Shown piece by piece: positions 44,201-52,460 of a DNA stretch of 64,000 bases (positions within the stretch are counted from its first letter, which is position 1; each line of letters begins with the position of its first letter). This stretch comes from Allacma fusca. Its lineage: Eukaryota > Arthropoda > Collembola > Symphypleona > Sminthuridae. Under the pieces are notes generated by a model. It saw only the letters and a list, made by a program, of their open reading frames with translations. It searched no databases and was not told the DNA's origin. Location of the stretch: NCBI GenBank assembly GCA_947179485.1, contig OX359250.1, positions 8,971,873-9,035,872 of the forward strand, given 5' to 3'. The position numbers were made by a program, and so were the translations under genes.

Positions 44201-47200
44201 ATGTTAGGATCGTAAAAACTTTTAAACAATGGCTTTTGTGTATACCAAGTCCCCAACTACGGCCATAGGTTTTTGAAATTTAACCTCAATGTAAACATAA
44301 ATTTTTCCTCTTGGAAATCCACTTCCAACTTCATTTCCCCCGTCATGAGTCCCAACTCTTTGCACTCATCCTTTTAAAATATTCTTTACTACCGGAATAA
44401 TTATGAGCGTGCTCTCAATTTTTGCCCCTCATTTCATCAGAACTTCCTTTTAGTTTCCAAACACCACATACTCTAGTTTTACATTTCAAACTCTGGACTT
44501 CCCCTTCATGGGAAATCCATAAATAACGACGCAATGGAGGGTATATTTGAGCATATGTACATATCTACACTTTTCGAAATATTATAGGTATATTGTACAT
44601 GTAAAATTTATAATGACGGTCATGTCATTCGTTTCAATGGTTTGAATAAAAATCGACAGCCAACTTCCCTCAAAATATCACCCAAAACCTGGATAAAGAT
44701 ACATATTACCTCATGCAAAGGGTAGGAGGCAGGGCCTGAGCGGAAAAATCTAGAGGCACAATTTCCAATTTTTTGTATGTGGAATTTCCTCTACAAAACT
44801 GACAGGAAAATACAAGGAATAAATTTTCAATTCAATATCGTTCGTTAAATTCTACCTCAAATTAAATAGCTGGAACTAACTGTAAGGAGTTAGGAGCTAA
44901 TCCCACTGCGGCATTCCTGTGGGCATTAATCCCGCGAGCATTACTCCCGCTGTCAGCTTTCCCGATGTCTTTAGTCCCGCCGACGGTAATCCCGCTAATC
45001 AAGAGATAATCCCCCTGTGTTGTGAAACGAGCCGAGTCCAGAATAAAATAATACTCTAAATTATAGCAACAGTGCAGAACTGATGGAGGGAACTCCCAAA
45101 TTAGTGTAATGCATACATTGAAGCAGAAGACAAATCGGAACAAATCAGGCTTACTGACTATTTTTGGATTTTAATAAAATTAGTACACTGGGCAATTTCC
45201 GTGCCAAGATCATGATTCTGAAAGAATTTTACTGAAGACTCCTACTATACATTAGGATACATGAGGGTTCAAAGGTCACTATTAGGACGTAGCATAACAT
45301 CGCTTGTATAATGTACACTACACACTATTATGTTTTTCTAACTTGTTATAATTAATTCAAACAAAAATTTTAAAAACAGTTTTTTGTAAAACTAACTCAA
45401 GTAATAAGAACTTCAGAAATTGAAGAATTGCAGATAAAGAGCGAGCTCACGTTTGCAAACATAACCCTAGAAGTGAAAATGACCTTTGACCTCTACAAAA
45501 GTACGCTTCTGCAGTAAAATTGCTGTAGAATTGTAATCTACGTCCCGAACTTTCCCAGTAGACCAATTTTTATTAAAATGTAAAACAGAAAAGCTTCAAT
45601 TTGGAATACAATCTAGGTCGGGAACATCCTCGGCTGGGTTATGGTTAGCCGGATGCGGGATTACATATGTACTTGTGAGATCGGGATCAATTCCTCGGGG
45701 TTGTTTCGGAAGGAGTTAGTACTGTCGGGAAGATGCCAGTGGGATCTGTGCTTTCCGTACGTGCACTAATAATACATGCATCGAAGATAGTGCCTTGAAA
45801 TTTTATTACACATGAGATTTTAAACTGGTCATAAATCCCCTTAATTTGAAGCGCTACAACAAATTGAACAGACATATTTCACACCTGGGAAGACCATGAA
45901 GCTCCTATGCCTTGTAAAGCCCATAATTCATACTCCCAAGCAATAAACCTATTGTGTATAAGAAACTAAATCAAACTCCTGAATGTGCATACACATTTTA
46001 TACAGCCCAGCTCAGTAGCGTGTATGCAAATGCAGAGTAACAACAATGAATAGTGTTAGAATGTATGACGTCAGTTCACAACTCATTGTGTCATCCTCGG
46101 GATTTGAACCGAATAAATGTTGTATTATAATAAAAACTGGAGCAAAACCCAACTACTACAGGAATTTCTGTCGCGCGCAGCTTCCCTATCCCGTGCCTCC
46201 TTGGAAACGGTTAAACGGTCTGTGAAAGGTCAGGTAATAATTACAGCTTCCCTCCTTGTACATCAAGCCCCAGCCAGATCACTCCTAAGTGGAGATTACA
46301 AATTCGAAAAGCCCAACTCCCCTGCTATTTCCATGAAAGATAGATGAAATCTTGAACCCATTTTGTCCGAATGTTATTACACCCATTAGGTTGCACATAT
46401 CATCAAAGGAATGGGTTCAGGCCCCATTGATTCCCACTGTGGCATCCCCAATACCATTTCCATAGCTAATATACTTATACCGAGCCCGAAAGCCTCCAAG
46501 AAAAGATATTTTTTTTTTGGAGGAGTTTTTACACGAACTTGAACTGCGACCTTCCCTATCTAATCGTTGCAGTTTGTCTAAAATTATACCCAACCAGGAG
46601 ACCATTCGAGTGAAAAATACCGTACATCTCACCCATAAGTGCCTATATTTGCGTCCTGCATAACGCAACAACGTCTCATCCGCTTCGAAATAACGTAATC
46701 TCCCCCCTTTAGGATTCCACTTAGTCGCGAGAGCTGGAACATTATAAATAGTTAAGGTTTCACACAGGAAGGTAAGTGAAGTGACTCCCAAATGTCCCAG
46801 AGCCAGTATTAAGTTAGTGCTTATTGGCTCATATATGTGACTCCCATGGATTAGCTCACTTTCCTCCTGCCCCACGACCAGCATTAGGGACCCAACGACG
46901 AAACTAGTGCAGTTTCAAAAAAATCATTTACGAATTAACTAGTTTAACCAACCTTGGCACTAACGGTGGGAACGTGAGGGCCATTTAAAACCAGCGAAAT
47001 GACTATCTGACGTAATGAAAACAACAGCAACTCCTCCTATAAAGGAACATTGAATTGCTCATTTCCAGTATGCATAGAGCACACACGAGCCTAGGGACGG
47101 AGAGACCCATTCCGTACATAATGTACAGATGTATGTATCTCCACACTGTGAAGACCTGGAGCTAATAGCCTACCAAATCCCACCATGAGGGTAATTTTTA

Positions 47201-48171
47201 TCACAAAATTCCCTTCATCCCACCACATAGTATTGTTGAACCCAGTAAATACTACAGTAAACAACATTCAACTACAGACAATAGCTATATAAGTTGAAAA
47301 GCTGTAATGAGGGTTACTTAAATGCTACACGTTAAAAGGCTGTGCTGTGAGTAAAAGGCCCAACTATAAGTATGCTTCCTTATCTCAAGTGACGGAACAT
47401 AAATGTATTACGATGTTGACGATTTCAAACCCAACTGAGCACACTTGACTATCTGGGATATGTATGGATGTATAGATAGATACATACACATATATACTCC
47501 TCATGTGTAGGAGTGGGCTTCACATCAAATGAGAAAAGACCTTCTCAAATATCTGACAAAACCACAGGTTCAGGGGAACCACAACATATGTACGTAGGTA
47601 TACATATAGAGCCAATAAAACCAGAGATTATAATAATAGGGAATGCAGGGCAATAAAAAGTTTAAGGGAAATTTTTCCCTCATTCCACAAATATTGTTCC
47701 GAGCGGTACAGTCAATTCAGTTACGGATAAAAAAAAGGAAATATTTCCCTTCCATGGTAATTTCCTCCGGAGTATAATTCAAACCATGAGATTACGTTTA
47801 AATACCAAAATAATACTTGGAATTGCTCCGTGCAGCCTTAAAAAATTCACTGAACTCCCATGTCCTCACGCCTCTAAAATATCACAAAGTTCAACTTGAA
47901 ATCCTTCTCAATCCTGACATTTTTTCCCCGTGTCAAATTAAATGTACTTAATTTCTACGAAGGAATATAACAACAACAAAAAGTGGGGGGGGGAAATAAA
48001 TTTAAATAGCACACAATCCACAACATAGTATGAAATGTTACAGGAAAAAAGAAGTCACCTGTCAGTATTGATCCGACTGCGGAAACAATTCATGAAATCC
48101 GGGACGGATTTCGACTTATATTTAGCACTCTTGTCAATCACCATTTCAGGGTGATCCCCACATTGTGACAT
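1..48171 (-). CDS. Fak: Focal adhesion kinase, 5' portion (eight exons, continues beyond position 1)
   Basis: This is the whole visible coding span of a focal adhesion kinase gene, read right to left. The product is a cytoplasmic non-receptor tyrosine kinase that in animals acts at integrin adhesion sites. The visible part is an N-terminal extension (residues 1 to about 104), the FERM domain (about 105 to 430) and the beginning of the FERM-kinase linker. Exons join as 48171-48059, 39658-39376, 37252-37118, 34224-34093, 33350-33009, 20599-20522, 4111-3889 and 50-1, all with AG acceptors and GT donors and a continuous frame. Intron lengths are about 8.4, 2.1, 2.9, 0.74, 12.4, 16.4 and 3.8 kb. 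Strong matches to vertebrate FAK include LRKLIQQ in F2 and MADLIDGYCRL in F3. The kinase and FAT domains are outside the window, so catalytic competence cannot be judged. FAK rather than its paralogue PYK2 is inferred from these motifs and because arthropods usually have a single family member. Confidence 0.93.
1511..1765 (-). CDS. Unrecognised 84-residue ORF in Fak intron 7
   Basis: The central part (RLRNGNECISDLINLFGIGE) has protein-like, amphipathic composition, unlike the Lys/Asn/Phe-rich noise around it. It shares the Fak strand but has no match to the FAK linker and no clean splice pair, so it is not proposed as an exon. It could be a decayed element or chance. Confidence 0.12.
   Translation of the reverse strand: MYLVVQIKKNVCTYKRELVITPSMRLRNGNECISDLINLFGIGEGEFVESAMTQLLKDSLINSPNIKAMSTKSYILMLYKETAH
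2917..2941. repeat. (CA)n microsatellite
   Basis: About 12 CA units with one AA interruption, in Fak intron 7. Confidence 0.9.
3889..4111 (-). CDS. Fak: Fak exon 7: FERM F3 lobe
   Basis: The exon is 223 nt, 74 codons (residues 362-435) plus one base. The acceptor is CTTTTGCAG and the donor GTAAAG. It starts ATKAADFGAVKSIQT, matching the human segment THLADFTQVQTIQ. It carries VLQLKISGA, TITCPSLTKAESMADL and IDGYCRLL, the pleckstrin-like F3 lobe (human MLQLKIAGA, TAPSLTIAENMADL). An alternative open stretch past the donor runs into intron and has no similarity. The split G base is completed by the exon at position 50. Confidence 0.95.
8025..8063. repeat. (AG)n microsatellite
   Basis: A pure run of about 19 AG units in Fak intron 6. 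Confidence 0.95.
9172..9666 (+). pseudogene. Non-LTR ORF2 C-terminal remnant
   Basis: About 164 codons remain open and end at a natural-looking stop. The Cys/His pattern (CPLCTYCSIEDEDAFHFLATCP) is split here as CPLCTYC, a short acidic linker (EDEDAF) and HFLATCP. In intact elements this follows RNase H, which here is out of frame and interrupted by TGA at 9159-9161. The apparent first codons are not a true start. Confidence 0.8.
9751..9768 (+). repeat. (ACAT)n tail of the retrotransposon
   Basis: Four to five ACAT units follow the 3' UTR of the ORF2 remnant. Some non-LTR elements end in a microsatellite rather than poly(A), and this position fits such a tail. ACAT/ATGT tracts are scattered elsewhere in the window, so a chance neighbour is possible. 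Confidence 0.55.
11512..11531. repeat. (AC)n microsatellite
   Basis: Ten AC units, pure. Confidence 0.9.
13242..13272. repeat. (AC)n microsatellite
   Basis: About 15 AC units. The open frame over it encodes a His-Thr run and is an artefact of the repeat. Confidence 0.95.
14254..14290. repeat. (CT)n microsatellite
   Basis: About 18 CT units. A short AC repeat follows at 14389-14405. Confidence 0.95.
14389..14405. repeat. (AC)n microsatellite
   Basis: About eight AC units, 100 bp from the CT repeat at 14254. Confidence 0.85.
15427..15451. repeat. (CT)n microsatellite
   Basis: About 12 CT units after a T run. Confidence 0.9.
17499..17521. repeat. (GA)n microsatellite
   Basis: About 11 GA units. 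Confidence 0.9.
18151..18185. repeat. (TTA)n microsatellite
   Basis: A pure trinucleotide run of nearly 12 units. It gives poly-Ile and poly-Asn in the overlapping frames, which are not genes. Confidence 0.95.
18944..19190. repeat. 29-bp minisatellite, about eight units
   Basis: Seven units start at 18944, 18973, 19002, 19031, 19060, 19089 and 19118 with exact 29-bp spacing. An eroded eighth follows to about 19190. The core is GTTTCCCTGAAGTTAAA followed by a CTCTGTTTAAAA-like end. Central copies are nearly identical and the outer ones have diverged. Each unit ends in the palindrome TTTAAA. Confidence 0.95.
20522..20599 (-). CDS. Fak: Fak exon 6: short F2-F3 junction exon
   Basis: This exon is 78 nt, 26 codons (residues 336-361), phase 0 at both ends. 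The acceptor is TTATAG and the donor a consensus GTAAGT. It encodes SGWSVPIELLVGPEDGISYL followed by TERAIE, matching SSWIISVELAIGPEEGISYL of human FAK. It is flanked by the two largest introns, 12.4 kb upstream and 16.4 kb downstream, so it would be missed by any length-based gene finder. The previous exon ends at the exact homologous position (CVLG), so no exon is missing between them. Confidence 0.93.
21812..21851. repeat. (GA)n microsatellite
   Basis: About 20 GA units with one AA interruption, preceded by a short GAGT run, in Fak intron 5. Confidence 0.95.
25577..25602. repeat. (CA)n microsatellite
   Basis: About 13 CA units. Confidence 0.9.
27931..27975. repeat. (CA)n microsatellite, interrupted
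   Basis: CA-rich tract with GACA and GGCA interruptions. Confidence 0.85.
28649..28676. repeat. (CA)n microsatellite
   Basis: About 13 CA units with one TA. Confidence 0.9.
31060..31090. repeat. (CA)n and (CATA)n microsatellite
   Basis: About 11 CA units passing into a short ACAT run. Confidence 0.9.
33009..33350 (-). CDS. Fak: Fak exon 5: FERM F2 lobe with basic patch
   Basis: The exon is 342 nt, 114 codons (residues 222-335), phase 0 at both ends, with acceptor TATAG and donor GTAAGT. It encodes nearly all of the F2 lobe. It starts VKDDYLSREY (VKSDYMLEIA in human) and contains LDKKSN, EKDIGLHKFLPK and VKQKALRKLIQQ. The last corresponds to the human FAK basic patch (VKAKTLRKLIQQ), known for binding phosphoinositides and for regulation of the FERM-kinase contact. 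Its four basic residues, human K216, K218, R221 and K222, are all kept. Human Tyr194 is Leu here. The start of the exon was set by the acceptor; the in-frame ATG two bases later is an artefact of GTG-AAA-GAT reading and not a start. Confidence 0.96.
33351..34092 (-). other. Fak intron 4
   Basis: A 742-bp intron, the shortest in the gene. Apart from a short CT run near 33896-33910 I see nothing distinct in it. Confidence 0.85.
34093..34224 (-). CDS. Fak: Fak exon 4: end of FERM F1, entry to F2
   Basis: The exon is 132 nt, 44 codons (residues 178-221), phase 0 at both ends. The acceptor is CTTAG and the donor a less usual GTAGAT. It begins VREKYEKKHP and contains EWRYELRIRY, matching VREKYELAHP and EWKYELRIRY of vertebrate FAK. 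It ends at FYYLYDQ, the equivalent of NFFYQQ at the F1-F2 junction. Only 742 bp separate it from the F2 exon, the shortest intron in the gene here. Confidence 0.94.
34225..37117 (-). other. Fak intron 3
   Basis: A 2.9-kb intron with short homopolymer C runs near 34352 and 34505 and a small CA/GTG inverted run near 35481-35500. No coding signal is recognised. Confidence 0.8.
37118..37252 (-). CDS. Fak: Fak exon 3: FERM F1 lobe
   Basis: The exon is 135 nt, 45 codons (residues 133-177), phase 0 at both ends, with acceptor TATAG and donor GTAAGG. It begins GIIQLL, matching GIIQKI of vertebrate FAK, and carries ELYWLHPDM, matching EVHWLHVDM. This places it in the middle of the F1 ubiquitin-like lobe. 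It is too short to stand out by length and is recognised by homology and flanking splice sites. Confidence 0.92.
37321..37348. repeat. (CT)n microsatellite beside Fak exon 3
   Basis: 14 CT units, 69 bp upstream (in gene sense) of the exon 3 acceptor. On the transcribed sense this is a GA run, so it is not a polypyrimidine tract. Confidence 0.95.
39251..39281. repeat. (GA)n microsatellite beside Fak exon 2
   Basis: About 15 GA units, some 95 bp downstream of the exon 2 donor in gene sense, where it reads as a CT-rich run. Confidence 0.95.
39376..39658 (-). CDS. Fak: Fak exon 2: low-complexity N-terminus and start of FERM F1
   Basis: The exon is 283 nt, with one base completing a split codon and then 94 codons (residues 39-132). 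A pyrimidine run ending TTCTCAG precedes it and the donor is GTAACC. The first about 65 residues are rich in Ser, Ala, Pro and Lys and look disordered. The last about 25 residues (TTLKIHLVDG to SDTTDIK) align with the first F1 strands of vertebrate FAK (RVLKVFHY to DATDVRG). An internal ATG (PTM-SSKD) has a good context (A at -3) and could be an alternative start if exon 1 is untranslated or skipped. The exon ends on a codon boundary. Confidence 0.85.
40182..40230. repeat. (CA)n microsatellite, interrupted
   Basis: About 49 bp of CA units with AAAC interruptions. Confidence 0.9.
40781..40811. repeat. (CT)n microsatellite
   Basis: A CT run with a CCCTG interruption. Confidence 0.85.
41223..41322. 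repeat. Composite (TG)n-(CA)n tract
   Basis: About 17 TG units (41223-41258) abut a CA-rich tract with CACT and CATA variants to about 41322. The two halves are complementary and could fold back as a long hairpin. Confidence 0.9.
44895..44999. repeat. Degenerate 15-bp tandem repeat, seven units
   Basis: Seven contiguous 15-bp units start at 44895, 44910, 44925, 44940, 44955, 44970 and 44985. All share a TCCCGC-like core at the same place in the unit (consensus near ATTAATCCCGCTGNC). The tract is GC-richer than its surroundings. A period of 15 keeps the minus-strand frame 45143-44862 open, giving a five-residue periodic peptide. Confidence 0.85.
46417..46884 (-). CDS. Unrecognised 155-residue ORF in Fak intron 1
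   Basis: This is one of the longest ORFs outside Fak exons that is not driven by a microsatellite. It has a mixed composition with Trp, Gly and Arg and a Lys/Ser-rich stretch (CKNSSKKK) that comes from a poly-T run at 46510. It lies on the same strand as Fak. No family is recognised; it may be chance or the remnant of a mobile element. Confidence 0.15.
   Translation of the reverse strand: MLVVGQEESELIHGSHIYEPISTNLILALGHLGVTSLTFLCETLTIYNVPALATKWNPKGGRLRYFEADETLLRYAGRKYRHLWVRCTVFFTRMVSWLGIILDKLQRLDREGRSSSSCKNSSKKKISFLGGFRARYKYISYGNGIGDATVGINGA
48059..48171 (-). CDS. Fak: Fak exon 1 (probable start exon, N-terminal extension)
   Basis: The 113-nt stretch gives 37 codons, starting MSQCGDHPEM, plus two bases (AG) before a GTGACT donor. 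The two leftover bases combine with the first base of the next exon to make an Arg codon, so the frame stays open. There is no vertebrate FAK similarity here; the call rests on splice phase and position. An in-frame TGA lies about 27 nt upstream of the ATG. The context of this ATG is weak (TAC before, T after). ATG codon 10 has a stronger context (GAA before, G after), and a possible acceptor (CGCAG) sits three bases before the first ATG, so an upstream non-coding exon is possible. Confidence 0.6.
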
Positions 48172-48914
48172 GTACTGCGTTTTAAAATCCAACTCACTTC
48201 ACTCCTTCCACCTACACTATGCACTAAAGATTAGGTGAAATATTCGAAAGCCTTGAGATTCATTCTGATAAATCCTATATGGATGGAAATACAGCTCAAA
48301 AAACATTAATTTCGTTGAAAAACTATAGGGAAAAGGCTTAACTTGGAAGATTACAACTCAGAGGGGGAAAAACACTGATATTGCATTTTATATAGGGACG
48401 ACTTAAAAAAAAAAAAAACCTTTTTTCAAAATTGAAATCTGGAAGTAGTTTGTTACAGGTACAGAATCACTTTTAGATAACACTTGGGAAGATGTAGCTG
48501 AAAGAAGAGCAAACATCAACTGGCACCGGATGATACTAAAGGTCTCATGGGAAAGGCATCCATCTACATATACTTATAGAGCACAATCATGTGTATAAGT
48601 CCGTTAATATAAATAGAGAAGCCGGGAATTCTAAACCATCCAGAAAAAAAAACATTACAAACTATTTCGGTTACACTAACTGCTCCTACTACAGCATTGC
48701 TCCGTCCTCACACTCGCCTCTCCACCAACTCTCTATGAAGATCCTCGGGAAACTTAGTTACAGAACAAGCACATGATACCGACCTAACTCAATTTATTCT
48801 TCCGTGGTGGCGTAATGCCCGAAATGCGGGACTGCGGGAGGGATAGGATTTTCCTTTTTCCCTCAGACACAAGCACACGGGTCACAACTCCCACAGACAC
48901 AGTCCAAGTTCCAC

Positions 48915-48919
<5 letters not shown>

Positions 48920-48952
<33 letters not shown>
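48920..48952. repeat. (GA)n microsatellite
   Basis: About 16 GA units, roughly 750 bp upstream of the predicted Fak start codon. Confidence 0.95.
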
Positions 48953-48956
<4 letters not shown>

Positions 48957-49798
48957 TCCAGAGAAACTCATAGAGACACTCTGGAAGGAATGACAATGAT
49001 CCAAGTTGTCTCTCCTATTATATTACTCCTCTCCCACGGTACGGCCGGACCAATTCGTACTGCTCCAGCAATCAACTGACACATGGTCAACTGAGAGCAA
49101 ACACACGCACAGACACACACTCACAATCTGAATCAAAGGCATGTATTGTCCCACATTTGTTTCCATGCCCAAACAAATTCAATAGAGTCGACTGCACCAC
49201 ATCGATACCATTCATTCACAACCATATAATTCACCTTCTCACATTTTACACCTATGTATATCTATGCATGTGATGTACATGGACTCGAACCCCAAAAAAG
49301 GCCAAAAAGATAACAATGACTGTGCAAATGCAAAAATAAACTGTAACCCTCCACTAGTCTACAAGCTCCACTCGTCCTCTACATAGATATATATGTGCCA
49401 GGAACTTTTTTCCCTGTGTACACAATCCTGATAACAATGCTCACATGTACACGACAGAAGTTAAACACACCCAACTGCAAATTATTGTACAGTAGAACAT
49501 TGTAAACTGTGACTATTTATTACCCCCTACCACTAGATACTACAATCCTTTGAACTGCACTCACTCAACTACAGAGACCCATTGTGACTAATTACACATT
49601 CGCAGAGATAATGACAAGTATTATGACTCTCTCGCCAATGCAATGTCAAAGGAGCTGAGCTGGAATAATTACACAAAAAAATTATCCTTCAGAAAACTCT
49701 CCCCCCACCTCAAACCAACTTGAGTTAAGTTGATTTGTGGTAATTGATTCAAATGCAATCCTGCCATCCTTATAAAAGGATAATCATAGAGTACAGAT

Positions 49799-49830
49799 GG
49801 GGGAGGGGTTGGGGGGGGGGGGGTGTGGGG
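49799..49830 (+). repeat. G-rich tract, potential G-quadruplex
   Basis: G runs of five, four, about thirteen and four, separated by one to three bases, satisfy the usual quadruplex pattern on the plus strand. It lies about 1.6 kb upstream of the predicted Fak start, on the non-template strand side opposite to the gene's sense. Confidence 0.75.
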
Positions 49831-50949
49831 AGATAAAACTCGTGACCGGAGAGTATATAGTTGTATCAAAGTATGTCACTTCTTGGAGAGGACCGTCCCA
49901 ACAAAATGTTCCAGAATCACTTGGAATCACAAATTAGTAATTATTTAAAAGTAAAACTGCAGTAAAATTTGTAGGCCAAATACTACTTTCAAAGACCCTA
50001 AAATATTCAATATGAAGACAGTTTAACGCTCGTAACTTCCAACTACACCCTTACAAAGTAGTCACAAGTCTCAAACCTCAAAAGTTTACCACAGAGAGAA
50101 GTCAGAACAGAGTAACTCATTATTTCAAGTGTAGACAAACAAGGCGATGAAAAATGCAAAAGTCTCGAATAGTAAAGAAGGTTTACGTAGGAAGGATAAA
50201 ATCCCTTCGGTAGCTCCATTCATTTATACCCCAAGAGTTGTAAATACTGTGGGGACATGAGTATCCAGATATATGTAACATACATAGATACATACATAGG
50301 CCTGTGCTGTGAGCAAGTAGGAGGAGAGATGTTTTTTCCTGATACCAGAAGTCTAGTTTGTATAGATGATATTCTTGAGTGCCTACTATACGTGACGCTA
50401 ACATTAAATTATCAAGTTAGTTTTTTTTTCGACGGACTTAATCCCTGACTGAGAGTAATCTAGACCGCTTCTGTAATACTATACTTAGTCCCATATCGTC
50501 CAGTCACATTCCTTCACATTCCAGATACCTACACTAAACTATTTGAAGGAAGCCTTTGGAATCTAAAGAAAACAATAGATATTTGATAAAATATTATTTT
50601 CCTAGCCATCGTATGTATGCATTTGTGTGTATTGTGATACACCCTGACTGTGTCAACAGTCAACAGTGACCGTCCCCAAAGGAACGTTTGGGTCTCGACT
50701 ATTCAGTCCAGTACAAATGCATTCGCAAGTCATATCTAAAACGATTCTGACATACTACTACAGTCCAGTAAGTGATTTTAAATAGAGGAAAAAATTCCGT
50801 CCCTTTTCTAGTCAAGGCAAAATGGCAATAAAAGATAATGCACATGTTTCATTCTTTGTTGATATCATTTTGTCAAGATATTGCTAGGGATTCTCTACAC
50901 CCTCATCCCTCAGGGTTGAGAACTTATTTCGTCAGTCTGTGTTTGCTCA

Positions 50950-50968
50950 GCACACACACACACACACG
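50950..50968. repeat. (CA)n microsatellite
   Basis: About nine CA units. Confidence 0.85.
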
Positions 50969-52422
50969 CACAATTATTGTGAGTGTAAGATCTCCAATCC
51001 TGCATTTGTACATACTCCTACTAAATATGTCTACTGGTAGATAGATACTCCAAAAGCCTTGTGTGCGCCTTATCTTCTCAAGTTGGTTAACCATGAGGAC
51101 TACAAGATAACCATATAAGCTCGCTCTTTGCTTCCTGGGTCACTTTTGACTCACAACCGGGAAAATGTTGGCTCAAAATGTGTAATAATCCTCCCCACAC
51201 TGTATTAAATCTTCCAAGGTGTAGAGACTGGTCGTTTTCATTCCTATGATTCCATGATTCTCCTGTGAGAATAAGCTAAGAGTGGGGAAGGGGGGGGGGG
51301 GTGGAGAGAGAAAGGAAGAGAAATTATTGTCATCATATATATTTCCCATTAAAGTTCCTCCTCCCATTCTATATCTTGTGTCAGGGTGCTCTGCTCTATA
51401 ACCCTCTGCCCAGTATGGATGTGGGATATATGTATGTGTATCTATGTATGTAGCAACATCGCTGACGGTCGTTGGAAAGGCCAGTGTCATGATTATGAGT
51501 AGTACAGTGTTAGAGCATATCGTGATGACTTGTGCTACATACATAAGTATACGATAAAGATGAAAAATGTCCGAAGGGACCGTTACCCATTTCATGTCTC
51601 TATATCTATATGTATGTGTATGTATGCTCGGAGAGATCACCGTTCATAAAGCAGAGTCTCGGCCATTTTCGCACACACAGTGAAATAGCTCCACGGACCG
51701 AGTGAGTTACGAGGGAAAAAATGCACTTGTAAATCTAACCTATGCGAACATGACTTTTAAGTATGAATTCATTCTTTTTCAATATTTTCTTCCTGTCCCT
51801 TTCCGTATTTTATTGTCTCTTCTTCCTGACAATTACAGTCATAGGGCCCGGGGAGTGGATTTTATAGAGAGTCCACCGGGGCTGGTAAAAACAGTGGAAT
51901 TTCCTCTCACGGCTGATGGTGTAGTATAAAAAGTTGCATGTTCGAATAAATGAGAATAATTCAAGTCATTTTACGATCGAGAGAAAGCGTTTTCGATCAA
52001 CGGACCCGAGTGACGGCAAAAACTCCCTGCCTTGTTCTTATCATAGATCCTCCAAGGTTCCCAACTACGAGATGTCATGATTGGCGTACCTCCTGATTTA
52101 TTTCCTAAAGATAACTATTCGTCGGACTGTGCACAGGAAAACCTGCTTCATCACTCAATTAAGATGCGAGCCCAGTGGGATGAGTGAAAATGAACTTTGG
52201 TGTTGTACAAATTGAAAGAATCGCAGGAGTTCAAATTACTTTCAATGACCAACTTGAAGCGCCCCTCAATTGCATAAAAATTTGTATCTACCTTTGACAA
52301 AATACGCTGCTTCAAATTGAATTTCCCATATTTCATTTTCCTTTCCGCTTCGAAACCAGCTTAATTGAAAATGTTTGAGAAATGTGCACAGATTCACAAT
52401 CCCTCTATCTATGTATGTATGT

Positions 52423-52460
52423 GTTAGTCTTTAACTAACAACCAAAAAAAAATTTTTTTT
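52423..52460. repeat. Small inverted repeat followed by A9T8 tract
   Basis: GTTAGT and ACTAAC (52423-52439) are separated by five bases. They are followed by nine A and eight T (52444-52460), itself a perfect inverted tract. It could be a bent or cruciform-prone site or simply AT-rich noise. Confidence 0.5.

Larger units (their letters stand above)
39659..48058 (-). other. Fak intron 1 (8.4 kb)
   Basis: This intron separates the predicted start exon from the first FERM exon. It holds CA, CT and TG/CA microsatellites between 40182 and 41322, the 15-bp tandem repeat at 44895-44999, and an unrecognised 155-residue ORF at 46417-46884. First introns often carry regulatory sequence, but none can be named here. 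Confidence 0.6.

Noticed and set aside
44895-44999. CRISPR-like array
   Set aside because: The units are contiguous 15-mers without spacers, and the genome is eukaryotic; it is a tandem repeat.
46084-46110. Sequence resembling a tRNA T-arm on the minus strand
   Set aside because: The T-stem does not pair over five bases and no acceptor, D or anticodon arms are found around it.
51173-51640. 155-codon minus-strand ORF
   Set aside because: It is built around TATG and CA/poly-C simple repeats (HTHT and poly-Pro runs) with no recognised domain.
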